Shown here one piece after another: positions 1-9,000 of a stretch of DNA of 64,000 bases. The stretch lies in contig JANNYB010000170.1 of the NCBI GenBank assembly GCA_031409875.1, positions 15,529-79,528 of the forward strand, read 5' to 3'. The DNA comes from CALMEH01 sp031409875 (GTDB lineage: Bacteria; Acidobacteriota; Blastocatellia; Pyrinomonadales; Pyrinomonadaceae). Position 1 is the stretch's first letter. Each line of letters opens with the position of its first letter. The position numbers and the translations under genes are program-made. Under the pieces are notes generated by a model. The model saw only the letters and a program-made list of their open reading frames with translations. It made no database searches and was not told the DNA's origin.

Positions 1-165
1 TTCCAGAGCCTCAAATGCCAAATCCAACATTTTCGGCGATTCGGGAGTGATTTCGCCTGTTTCCCAACGCACGACCGTAACCCGATTAATGCCTAAAAAC
101 TCGGCAAGTTCGGCTTGCGTCAAATCGAGCGCAAAGCGTCTTTGTTTTATCTCTTCTTTTTTCAT
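1..165 (-). CDS. XRE-family helix-turn-helix regulator (partial, 3' end off the window)
   Basis: The first 55 residues of a DNA-binding protein are visible; the rest lies left of the window. The segment from residue 15 reads LTQAELAEFLGINRVTVVRW, a standard Cro/C1-type helix-turn-helix with the recognition helix at about residues 26-36, followed by ETGEITPESP, typical of short XRE regulators. The start is the only in-frame ATG in the region, at 165. It lies 76 bases downstream of a small coiled-coil-like gene on the same strand, so the two may be co-transcribed. A toxin-antitoxin role is possible but cannot be judged without the rest of the gene. Confidence 0.75.
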   Translation of the reverse strand, partial: MKKEEIKQRRFALDLTQAELAEFLGINRVTVVRWETGEITPESPKMLDLAFEALE

Positions 166-241
166 TTCGATTTTTTGCTTTTTTATGGTAAAAAGAAAAA
201 CAGGAGAAGCAAGTCAGGGCTTGCTCTCCCGCCGCTTGAAT

Positions 242-412
242 TTACTTGGTGAGTAAATCCGTGATGTGTTTGAGTTCAAGTTCAATTTCACTCAAACGCC
301 GAAACAAAATATCGAAATAACTCTCGATTATTTGTTCCGTTAATTCCTGACGTTCCGAAATATCTTTCAGAATATCAAGAATTTCATCGAATCGGCTATT
401 GTTATTGTTCAT
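242..412 (-). CDS. small hypothetical protein, 56 aa
   Basis: I do not recognise a family. The start at 412 is chosen because a strong AGGAGG lies just upstream; a longer frame to 463 exists but lacks such a site. The product starts MNNNNSRFDEILDIL and is mostly charged amphipathic helix with regularly spaced Ile/Leu (ILDILKDISERQEL, LSEIELELKHI), consistent with a short coiled coil. There is no signal peptide or membrane segment. It precedes the XRE gene on the same strand, so it may be a partner in a small regulatory cassette; that is inference only. Confidence 0.55.
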   Translation of the reverse strand: MNNNNSRFDEILDILKDISERQELTEQIIESYFDILFRRLSEIELELKHITDLLTK

Positions 413-504
413 AACAACCTCCTGTTTTTCAAATTGCCGATTATTTTCATAACCGACAACCATAAAGTAATGCAGTGCTACTTTATTTACAAGTCTGCAA
501 AATA

Positions 505-532
505 AAAAAGAGGCAACAACAGCCTCTTTTTT
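505..532 (-). terminator. Rho-independent terminator after the MATE gene
   Basis: An A-rich/T-rich flanked hairpin, AAAAAGAGGC and GCCTCTTTTT around a 6-base loop, lies about 40 bases downstream of the MATE stop codon. Its symmetry would let it work on either strand. Confidence 0.7.
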
Positions 533-571
533 ATTTTCTCAGATTGGTAGAAAAATCATCCTTCAAACAAA

Positions 572-2023
572 TCAACTCACCGTCGTTTCAATATCAACAT
601 TAATTCCTTGCCATTTTCCTTGGCTGAAACGCCATAAACTCAAAACACAGCGCGTAAAATGTCCGATTAAAATTGCTGTCCAAATGTGCCAAGTTTCCAA
701 ACCGATGGTTTTTTGCAGAATAAAACAGATGCCGAGGGGAACAACGACTTGTGAAATTATCGAAATATAAAGCGGGCTTTTCGTGTCGCCCGTGCCTTGC
801 AAACCGCCTGTGTAAGTGAGCGCGACCGAAACGAAAATGCCTGAAATACTCAAAATTCTTAAAAGCTGAACGCCGATTTCGACTGCCGCCGCGTCTTTCA
901 TTCCGAAAAATCCGAGTAATTGCGCGGGGAAGAAGAAAAAGAAAAATCCGACAAACGCCGCGCCGATTAAGCCGAAACGTGCCGCTGTATGAACGGCTTT
1001 TGAGGCGCGTTCGGGTTGGTTTGCGCCGAGATTTTGTCCCGCGACTGCCGAAGCCGCGCCCATCAAACCGACGGAAGTCCAAGTAATTAAAGAAAAAATT
1101 TGTCCGTAAGCAACCGAATAAGCCGCTTGTGCCGCCGCGCTTTGGGCGAGCGAACCGATAAACGCCAACATCAAAACGCCGCCGATGTTCATTGCAATTC
1201 CTTGAAATCCGGCGGGCAAACCGAATTTGAAAAGTTTGCGGATAACGCTCCAATCGGGCGCGTAACCGTAATTATTTTTCAACGAAATCACCCAATCGCC
1301 GCGCCAGAGTTTCCAAATCGCAAACGCGCCGACCAAACCCGAAGCCAAACAAGTTCCAATCGCTGAACCCTGCACGCCGAATGCCGGAATCGGACCGAAA
1401 CCGCTGATTAAGACGATATTAAAAACGATGTTCATAATCGTCATTGCCAAGCCCAAAATCATCGGCGTTTTCGCGTCGCCCGCCGAACGAAGTGCGCCGC
1501 CGAGCATAAAATAAATCATCATTCCGGTGCTGAACAAAAACATTGTCCGCAAATACGGCAAGGCTTGCGCTTGCACGCCGGCTTCGGCATTGATGAGATT
1601 TAAAAGCATCGGCGCAGCAAAATATCCGATTGGCGCGATAATCGCCAGACCGATAAAAATCGCTGTCAGAAAGCCTTGATAAACCGTGCGATTAACTTTT
1701 TCGGTTTCGCCCGCGCCCGCAAAACGCGCCACCATTATGCTCATTCCGATAAAAATCGAAGACACGAAAACCACGACAACGAGAAAAATTTGCCAACTCA
1801 CGCCAATCGCCGCGTTGCCTTTGAAGCCGACGAGATTGCCGACAATTATGTGATCAATCAAACCTTGAAGTCCGGCGACCGCATTCGTCAAAACCGTCGG
1901 CGCGGCAATTTTCCAAACCGCTTTATTTAACGAACCTTCGATAATCGTGCGGTCATATTTGGAAGATTTTTCAAGCGGCGGATGAACTTCGTTTTTTTCT
2001 TTTGCAGTTTTGGGGAAAGCCAT
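572..2023 (-). CDS. MATE-family multidrug/toxin efflux transporter
   Basis: A 483-residue inner-membrane protein with about 12 hydrophobic helices in two homologous halves, the size and layout of MATE antiporters, which export organic cations or drugs using Na+ or H+. The first half begins near residue 32 (KAVWKIAAPTVLTNAVAGLQ) and the second near residue 250 (KLFKFGLPAGFQGIAMNIGG); both are the first helix of a MatE repeat. A 30-residue charged cytosolic N-terminus precedes helix 1. No strong ribosome-binding site is visible. A terminator follows. The substrate cannot be predicted. Confidence 0.88.
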   Translation of the reverse strand: MAFPKTAKEKNEVHPPLEKSSKYDRTIIEGSLNKAVWKIAAPTVLTNAVAGLQGLIDHIIVGNLVGFKGNAAIGVSWQIFLVVVVFVSSIFIGMSIMVARFAGAGETEKVNRTVYQGFLTAIFIGLAIIAPIGYFAAPMLLNLINAEAGVQAQALPYLRTMFLFSTGMMIYFMLGGALRSAGDAKTPMILGLAMTIMNIVFNIVLISGFGPIPAFGVQGSAIGTCLASGLVGAFAIWKLWRGDWVISLKNNYGYAPDWSVIRKLFKFGLPAGFQGIAMNIGGVLMLAFIGSLAQSAAAQAAYSVAYGQIFSLITWTSVGLMGAASAVAGQNLGANQPERASKAVHTAARFGLIGAAFVGFFFFFFPAQLLGFFGMKDAAAVEIGVQLLRILSISGIFVSVALTYTGGLQGTGDTKSPLYISIISQVVVPLGICFILQKTIGLETWHIWTAILIGHFTRCVLSLWRFSQGKWQGINVDIETTVS

Positions 2024-2173
2024 ATTTTTGTGTTACGGCTATTATATTTAATTTAAGCGGAATTGTCGTGTCGGCGTGTTTTTTGGAATATGTAAAAAAA
2101 AATAAATTCCCCCGTAATAAAATTTCACTCGCTTTCATAACGGCTCAGATAAAGTTTGCCGTCGTAATCTATT

Positions 2174-2530
2174 TTACCAACCACCCCAAATTTCTTCATC
2201 TTCTCTAAAAACTTTGGTTAACATTGTCTTCGGAAAACCTTTAGCTTTAGCGGCTAAATCTGCTTCTTTTATTGTTCTGCCCGTTGCAATCAATTCTCCT
2301 TCATAAAGAGCAACATACAAGCCTCTATATTTATGACTGTTTTCCTTCATCCAAATTGTATTCGGACTGGGAACGTAATTGCTATTAACCTTTGTCTTCG
2401 GTCTTTTGGCTCTTTCTTCTGCTTGTTTTTCAAGTTCTTGATCGTGCAAAAGTCGAATCAATTCGCGCCGTTCTACACTTGTTAATTCAGCAGATTTTCC
2501 GAGAATTTCATTTATTTTAGTGGCTGACAT
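2174..2530 (-). CDS. DUF5678-like small protein, 118 aa
   Basis: The C-terminal half (RGLYVALYEGELIATGRT, then KEADLAAKAKGFPK) resembles DUF5678, a short beta-hairpin/helix domain found in many archaeal and bacterial small proteins and often near toxin-antitoxin or protease-like genes. The N-terminal 50 residues are helical and charged. ATG 2530 is chosen because GAGGTG sits at proper spacing; a GTG three codons upstream is the alternative. It lies 25 bases after the Ser/Thr kinase gene on the same strand, so it is probably its operon partner. Function unknown. Confidence 0.6.
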   Translation of the reverse strand: MSATKINEILGKSAELTSVERRELIRLLHDQELEKQAEERAKRPKTKVNSNYVPSPNTIWMKENSHKYRGLYVALYEGELIATGRTIKEADLAAKAKGFPKTMLTKVFREDEEIWGGW

Positions 2531-2555
2531 TTTATTCACCTCAAACTAAACTAAA

Positions 2556-3716
2556 CTATTTGTCTTCAGGAACATTTCTCCAATTCTTTGCTAAGTCAGT
2601 ATTAGTATTAAATTTATTAAACTGAAACTGTTGAACATTACCACAAATATCACATTGTGCAATCATAACTTTTGGAGCAAAGGCGTAGTTAGACGGTTGA
2701 TTATGCCAAGATTTCCCATCTCCCTGACAAAAATCTATTCCAAATGCAAGGCTATTTGTATAATTTAGTTGGCTACCTCTTATACTAGGAGAAGTAATAA
2801 ATTCATATTTTCCATTACGGCAAAATATACAATTTTGCGGAATATCACAATCAAGGAAACGTGCATTAATTTCTACAGACGACATAAGTTTTTTCACATC
2901 CTTGAGCATTTCACTTGCATTTATATATCGTTCTGTTGGGTTTTCACAGATAGATTTTTCAAATATGTTGTATGCTTCGTGTATCGCATGTTCAGAATTT
3001 TCATTTCTTAAATCATATCTTGGAATTGAGTAATATTCTCTCGACAAGTATTCTCCATTTGATAAAAACCAATAAAGTAATTTTCCAAGTGAATAAATAT
3101 CAAATGAAGGCTTTACGCCTTCAATAATCCCAAACTCTGCTTCTGGTGGTCTGAAACTCTTCGCCCCAACTTGCTCTCTAACAGCAGTTAATCTTTCATC
3201 ATTATCATCATCTTCCTCAAAAAAGCAGATGCCAAAATCCCCAACGATTGGAATTTTTGTATTCTGGTTAGATAGAAAAATATTTGCTGGTTTTATATCT
3301 CGATGAATTACCTTTTTCTCATGAGCGTGCGCTATAGCTTCACAAATTAACTTAAACATTTCCAACTTTTTAGTAAGCGGCAATTTCTCTATTTTCTTCT
3401 TTTCTAATTCTCCACCTGAACAAAGTTCCATCACTAAATATGATTCTGACATTTCTTCATAATGTGAATCTATTGCTCGAATAATATTTGGATGATTAAG
3501 TTCAAACGAAGCTCTTATTTCTCTTTCGAATCGTGCAAGAGTTTTTTCGTTAATTCCCTTTAATAATTTGATAACATATTCCTTTTTATTATCTTCATTT
3601 TGTAAATCTTGCACTTTATATGTATGCGCTTGCCCAGTATCACTCGTTAATGGTTTTGTGATTTTCCACCGAGAATTTATTATCTGTCCAATGTTTTTAC
3701 TTGTTGCGTTAGCCAT
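2556..3716 (-). CDS. Hanks-type serine/threonine protein kinase with C-terminal Cys pairs
   Basis: Residues about 17-275 form a protein kinase domain: candidate ATP-binding Lys50 (YVIKLLKG), Glu66, catalytic HRDIKPAN at 138-145 with Asp140, and DFG at 160-162. All catalytic residues are present, so it should be active. There is no transmembrane segment, so it is cytosolic. The last about 110 residues are unusual and hold two Cys pairs (CIFC and CDIC) that could bind zinc as a ribbon. The gene is visibly more AT-rich than dinG upstream, which suggests transfer. It follows dinG by 25 bases and precedes the DUF5678-like gene by 25 bases. Confidence 0.88.
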   Translation of the reverse strand: MANATSKNIGQIINSRWKITKPLTSDTGQAHTYKVQDLQNEDNKKEYVIKLLKGINEKTLARFEREIRASFELNHPNIIRAIDSHYEEMSESYLVMELCSGGELEKKKIEKLPLTKKLEMFKLICEAIAHAHEKKVIHRDIKPANIFLSNQNTKIPIVGDFGICFFEEDDDNDERLTAVREQVGAKSFRPPEAEFGIIEGVKPSFDIYSLGKLLYWFLSNGEYLSREYYSIPRYDLRNENSEHAIHEAYNIFEKSICENPTERYINASEMLKDVKKLMSSVEINARFLDCDIPQNCIFCRNGKYEFITSPSIRGSQLNYTNSLAFGIDFCQGDGKSWHNQPSNYAFAPKVMIAQCDICGNVQQFQFNKFNTNTDLAKNWRNVPEDK

Positions 3717-3741
3717 ATAATCTTCGTTCTAAAAATGCTTT

Positions 3742-5694
3742 CTAACTAAAAATATCTGCGACATCTTTTAATTCTGCCGTAATTCTCGTGCGCGGTAGAG
3801 AGTTTAGGAAATCTCTGCCGTAGGATTTTGTGCGTAGTCTGGTGTCTAAAAGCGCGATCACGCCTTTGTCGGTTTTGCTTCGGATTAGTCTGCCGATGCC
3901 TTGTTTTAGGGTGATGACGGCTTGCGGGACGCTGTAATCGAAGAATGATTTGCCGCCGTTTTCGTCAATGAATCTTGTGCGAGCAGCGACGATTGGGTCG
4001 CTTGGGACGGCGAAGGGAAGTTTGTCAATGATGACGCAGGAAAGTTGTTCGCCGCGCACGTCAACGCCTTGCCAGAAGCTCGAAGTTGCGAAAAGAACGG
4101 CGTTCGGAGTTTTTCTGAATTTTTCCAAAAGTCCGGTTTTCGACATTGATCCTTGCACGAAACACGGATAATTGACGCGCATCGAAACTAATTCGTAAAG
4201 CGCGTTCATCCCGTAATTGCTGGTCGAAAGCACGAAAGCGCGTCCGTGTGTGATGCCTAAAAGTTTGATGATTTCGTTTGCCGCGTGTTGCGTGTATTCG
4301 GGCGCACGCGGGTCGGGCATCGCTTTCGGAATGTAAATAATTGATTGTTTTTCGTAATCAAAAGACGACGGCGCAAGTAATGTCGCAGTTTTTTCGCCTC
4401 CTAAACCTAAACGGTCTTTGATGAAATTAAATTTTCCATTGGTCGAAAGCGTCGCGCTCGTGAGGACGACGGTTTCGGTTTTCTCGAAAAGTTTTTCTTG
4501 CAAAAGCGCGGAAACATCAATCGGCGACGCTCGCAGAAACATTCCGCGCCCGCGTTTTTCGAGCCAATAGACGTAATTTTTTTCAGACTGCGAACAGACA
4601 AAATCCAAATCAAAACGAGTTTGCCGCGCACGTTTCAGAAGGCTTTCGGCTTCGGGCAGTTGTTCGGCGAAAACGTCAACCGCTTTTTCTAATCTTTCAA
4701 GCGCAGAATCGAGCGCAAAATACGCTTCGCCGAGCGGTGTCGCTTGAATATCGCCGTTTGACGTTTTTTGTGCAAAAGCATTCGGCACGAGCGGAAATCT
4801 GCCGTCTTTTTCTCGCGCTTGCGTGAAACGAATCCAGAATTGGTCGGCAAGTCCGATGATTTTTGCGCCGATTTTAGTTAAATCTCTCGTCGCCATCGCG
4901 TCGGTAATCGGCAAACTGTCGGCATCGCGGACTAGTTCGTCAATCTGAAAACTCGAAACTTGAAAACCGAAATAATCGGCGGCAATGTCTTCGATTAAAT
5001 GCGCTTCGTCAAAAATTACTGCGCCGTAATCTGGCAAAACTTTGCCGTATTGATTGCCGCGCACGTTTAAATCCGCAAAAAACAGGTGATGATTGACGAT
5101 TACAATGTCGGCATCTTCGGCACGTTGGCGCATTTTTGTAATAAAACACGCTTCAAAATCGGGACATTGTTGACCGATGCACGACTCGCTTTTGGCATTA
5201 ATGCGCGTCCAAAATGAAATGTTTTCGGGAAGACTTGTCAATTCGGCGCGGTCGCCCGTTTCGGTTTCGCGCGACCATTGGCGAACTTCGTCGAAATAAT
5301 CCATTTCGTCCAAACCTTCGAGAATCGGTTGGCTTTCCGCTTTTTTGATTTTGTAAAGACACGCATAATTCGAGCGACCTTTCATATACGCGGCAGTAAA
5401 TTTCTTCGGCATAATTTTTTGCAGAAACGGAATATCTTTTTCCATCAGTTGTTCCTGCAAATTTTTCGTTCCGGTTGAAATAATCACGCGCTTATTTGTC
5501 GCCAAAGACGCGGCGACTGCGGGAACGAGATAAGCCAAAGTTTTGCCCGTTCCGGTGCCGGCTTCGACGATAAGATGTTTCTTTTCTTCAAATGCGTTCA
5601 GCACGGCTTCCGCCATTTTTATCTGTCCGGCGCGGTGTTCGTAATCTTTATGATGTTTGGCGATGAGTCCGCCTTTTCCGAAAATTTCTTCCAC
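3742..5694 (-). CDS. dinG: DinG/XPD-type ATP-dependent DNA helicase
   Basis: A 650-residue superfamily 2 helicase of the DinG/YoaA type, which unwinds DNA 5'-3' in repair and R-loop removal. Walker A GTGTGKT lies at 46-52, the DEAH box reads VIFDEAH, and a late motif reads QGIGRLIR. Between them are four cysteines (NYAC, SC, QQC, EAC) spaced as in the iron-sulfur cluster of XPD-like helicases. Length matches the family. The start is GTG with only a weak AGAGGA 12 bases away. The gene is divergent from the M36 protease gene. The symbol is by family resemblance; YoaA is the close alternative. Confidence 0.88.
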   Translation of the reverse strand: MEEIFGKGGLIAKHHKDYEHRAGQIKMAEAVLNAFEEKKHLIVEAGTGTGKTLAYLVPAVAASLATNKRVIISTGTKNLQEQLMEKDIPFLQKIMPKKFTAAYMKGRSNYACLYKIKKAESQPILEGLDEMDYFDEVRQWSRETETGDRAELTSLPENISFWTRINAKSESCIGQQCPDFEACFITKMRQRAEDADIVIVNHHLFFADLNVRGNQYGKVLPDYGAVIFDEAHLIEDIAADYFGFQVSSFQIDELVRDADSLPITDAMATRDLTKIGAKIIGLADQFWIRFTQAREKDGRFPLVPNAFAQKTSNGDIQATPLGEAYFALDSALERLEKAVDVFAEQLPEAESLLKRARQTRFDLDFVCSQSEKNYVYWLEKRGRGMFLRASPIDVSALLQEKLFEKTETVVLTSATLSTNGKFNFIKDRLGLGGEKTATLLAPSSFDYEKQSIIYIPKAMPDPRAPEYTQHAANEIIKLLGITHGRAFVLSTSNYGMNALYELVSMRVNYPCFVQGSMSKTGLLEKFRKTPNAVLFATSSFWQGVDVRGEQLSCVIIDKLPFAVPSDPIVAARTRFIDENGGKSFFDYSVPQAVITLKQGIGRLIRSKTDKGVIALLDTRLRTKSYGRDFLNSLPRTRITAELKDVADIFS

Positions 5695-6010
5695 TTTTTT
5701 ATTTTTTTCCTCTTTTTATCCGAAATCGTTTCAATTTGCATTGACGAATGAGTAAATTTTCTGTTAAAAATGAATGTCCATTACTTTTATAATTAGTTTC
5801 AAATGACGTTTCAAATCAGCTCAGGTTTCGTTTTCTATAATACCAAACTCCTGGTAAATTTATCGGCTGTTAGATAAATTTGTCCGCTTCGGGCGATTTA
5901 AACGTATGACATTTGTCCTTATATTGTCCTTATATTTTAAGGTATTAAATTCTTTTCGCTACTAATAATGTAGTAAATTTTTCCCGTTTTAGCTTTGAGG
6001 AGGGCTACTA
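5695..6010. promoter_or_regulatory. divergent intergenic region between dinG and the M36 protease gene
   Basis: 316 AT-rich bases without a credible gene. It must hold promoters in both directions. A 12-base unit (TGTCCTTATATT) is nearly repeated in tandem at about 5914-5937, a possible regulator site. GAGGAGGGC at 5997-6005 is a strong ribosome-binding site for the protease gene. No clear -35/-10 pair could be assigned. Confidence 0.4.
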
Positions 6011-9000
6011 ATGCAAAAAAGTTTTTCAACAAAAGACCGACGCAGTCTTTTGTTTAGTCTATTGTTTTTAGGATTGGTCGCGGCATTAATATTTGTCCCG
6101 GCACAATTCATTTCGCAGGCTGGAGGAAACAGCAACGCCAAAAAAGGTTTGTTGCAAAGAACGACCAGCCAAGATGAAGGAATTGTCAAAATGTATGACA
6201 TCCGTGAGGATAAAACACAGCTTGACAATTTAGCAGATTTTCGTTCGAGAGTTGGCAGAAATGCAGTTGATGTTGCCGACCAACGCGAAAGATTCGTTCG
6301 CGGCGAAGAATATCTCAAATCGCAACTGCCAACAGCGAAGGTTGATTATAACCTCGACATTCGCATTCCCGAACTCATCACGCCTGATGTTTATGCGACA
6401 AGAGTTCAATGGCTGACACAACCGTCAAGCGCAAAACGTGTGGACATTCTCCGCAATTTTGTTAAAGAACATAATTTATTAGTCGGTTTGGATAATCAAC
6501 AAGTTGACGGCTTAAGAGTTGCGGCTGATTACACCAATCCCGATGGAAACTTGTCGTATGTTCATCTCGAACAACGAATTAAAAATGTTCCCGTTTTCCG
6601 CGGCGAAGTCAAGGCTGGTTTTACGCGCAATAACGAAGTTATCCGCGTTATCAACAACCTTGCTCCGGGTCTCGATTACGAAAGTCTTTCAACCGATTTC
6701 CGCAATCCCGCAGACGCAGTATCAAAAGCGGCGGAACATATCAATTATGAATTGAAACCTGCCGACAAATCGCGCAACGAAACGACTTCAACCGATTTGA
6801 AAGTCATTTTCGGCGAAGGCGATTGGGCAACAACTGCTGAAAAAATGTATTTCCCGACCGAACCCGGCGTAGCCGTTCCGGCGTGGAGAATTTTGATTTG
6901 GCAACCGGTTAATGCTTACTACGTTATTGTTGACGCGCACACCGGTATCGTTCTGTGGCACAAAAATATCGCAGACGATCAAACACAATCAGCCACCTAC
7001 AATGTTTATACTGCGCCTACTTCCCCGATGAACGCGGCTGACCACGCGGCACCTTTGTCGCCTTATATTTCGATTCCCGCGAATGATCCGACGGTCGGAG
7101 CGCAAGGTTCTTTATTAACCCGAAGCAATGTCGCTTTAGTTGGTAACGAAGCCCCGAATACGTTTAACAACAACGGCTGGATTAACGACGGTGCAAATGT
7201 TACCGACGGTAACTCGAACGAAGCAGGTATTGACCGCGACGGCACAAACGGTGTAGATGCACCGCAATCAGGCGACACGGCTTGTCCGGGCGCAGGTTGC
7301 CGCGTCTTTACTTCGACGTGGAATCCGCCGCCGGGAATGCCCGCACCGGGCGATGATCCGCTGACTCCGCAAGCTCAACGCGGCGCAGTCATTCAAATGT
7401 TCTATTTGATGAACCGCTATCACGATATTCTGTATCGAGCAGGATTCACCGAAGCGGCTCTCAATTTCCAAGGCACAAACTTTAGCGGAATGGGTATTGG
7501 AAACGACCGTGTTTCATCGGAAGGTCAAGATTCATCGGGAACAAATAACGCAAACTTTGCGACGCCGGCAGACGGCGGACGCGGACGTATGCAAATGTTC
7601 TTGTGGACGAGTCCGACACCCGACCGCGATGGCACGCCTGACGGCGACATCGTGATTCACGAAGTTACGCACGGCACATCAAACCGTTTGCACGGCAACG
7701 GTTCGGGGCTTGGAAACCAAGGCGGAATGATGGGCGAAGGCTGGGGCGACTGGTATGCTCACACGATGCTTGCCCAACCGACGGATGATGCCAACGGCAT
7801 TTACAGTCTCGGCGGTTATTCACTGTTCGGTTTGGTCAATCCGAGTAACTATTATCACGGTATTCGCCGTTTCCCGACGGCACTTATCGCATCAACGGGC
7901 GGACCGATGAACAAACCGCATAACCCGTTGACCTTCGGACATCTCAATCTCGGTTGCGATACGACACTCGGCACGACAGCAGCGGCGGTCGCCAGCGCGT
8001 ATCCGCGTAATCCGGCTATCGCTACGGCGGCTAACTGTTCGCAAGTTCATAACGCCGGTGAAATTTGGAAATCGGCTTTGTGGGAAGTTCGTTCATTGTT
8101 TCTCGCCAATCGCGGCTTCGTGAACGGCACGACCGCTGTTTTGCAAGTCGTTACGGACGGTATGAAATTAACGCCGGTTAATCCGAATATGTTGCAAGAA
8201 CGCGATGGTATCATTGCGGCGGCAACGGCTCTTTCGGCATCACCGGAAAACAGTGCGGACGCATTAGCAGTCCGTGAAGGTTTCCGTCGTCGCGGTTTCG
8301 GTTTCTCGGCAAGTGTTACAAATGCAACTACCGTTACCGAAGCGTTTGACGCGCCGACAGTCGGTGCTGGTGCGGCATCCGTTACTTCGGGCAACAATTT
8401 GCTCGAACCGAATGAATGCAACACTTTGAATGTTTTGCTTAACAACAATTCGGGCGTTACAGCAACCGGAGTTAGTGCGGTTCTTTCAACCACGACTCCG
8501 GGCATCACGGTTACGCAAGCGAATTCGGCTTATCCGAATATTGCGGGCGGCGCACAAGGCGTTGCCAATACGACTCCGTATCAGGTTTCGATTGCCCCGA
8601 CTGTGATGTGCTTTACTCAAGCGAGTTTCACGCTGACCACGACCTATACGGGCGGCGGCGGCGGTTCACCGTTGGTAACGAATTTCTCGTTGCCGGTTGG
8701 TATTCCGGGTAATGCCTATACATTTACGGCAGGAACGGGAACGATTCCCGCAGGTGGAACACTCGTCGCAGGCAGCACGGCTGATGATGCCGCAGTTACT
8801 CTGACGCTTCCCGCAGCTTGGACTTCTTCGATTTACGGTGAAGCAGTTACATCCTTGAGTGCCGGCACCAACGGTATGCTTACCGCTAACGGTGCGGCGG
8901 CAACGACGTTCACCAATACTGCGCTTCCGGGTGCAGTCGGCGGAACAAATCCGACGCTCTTCCCGCTGTGGGACGATTACGATATGGATCCAGCGGATAC

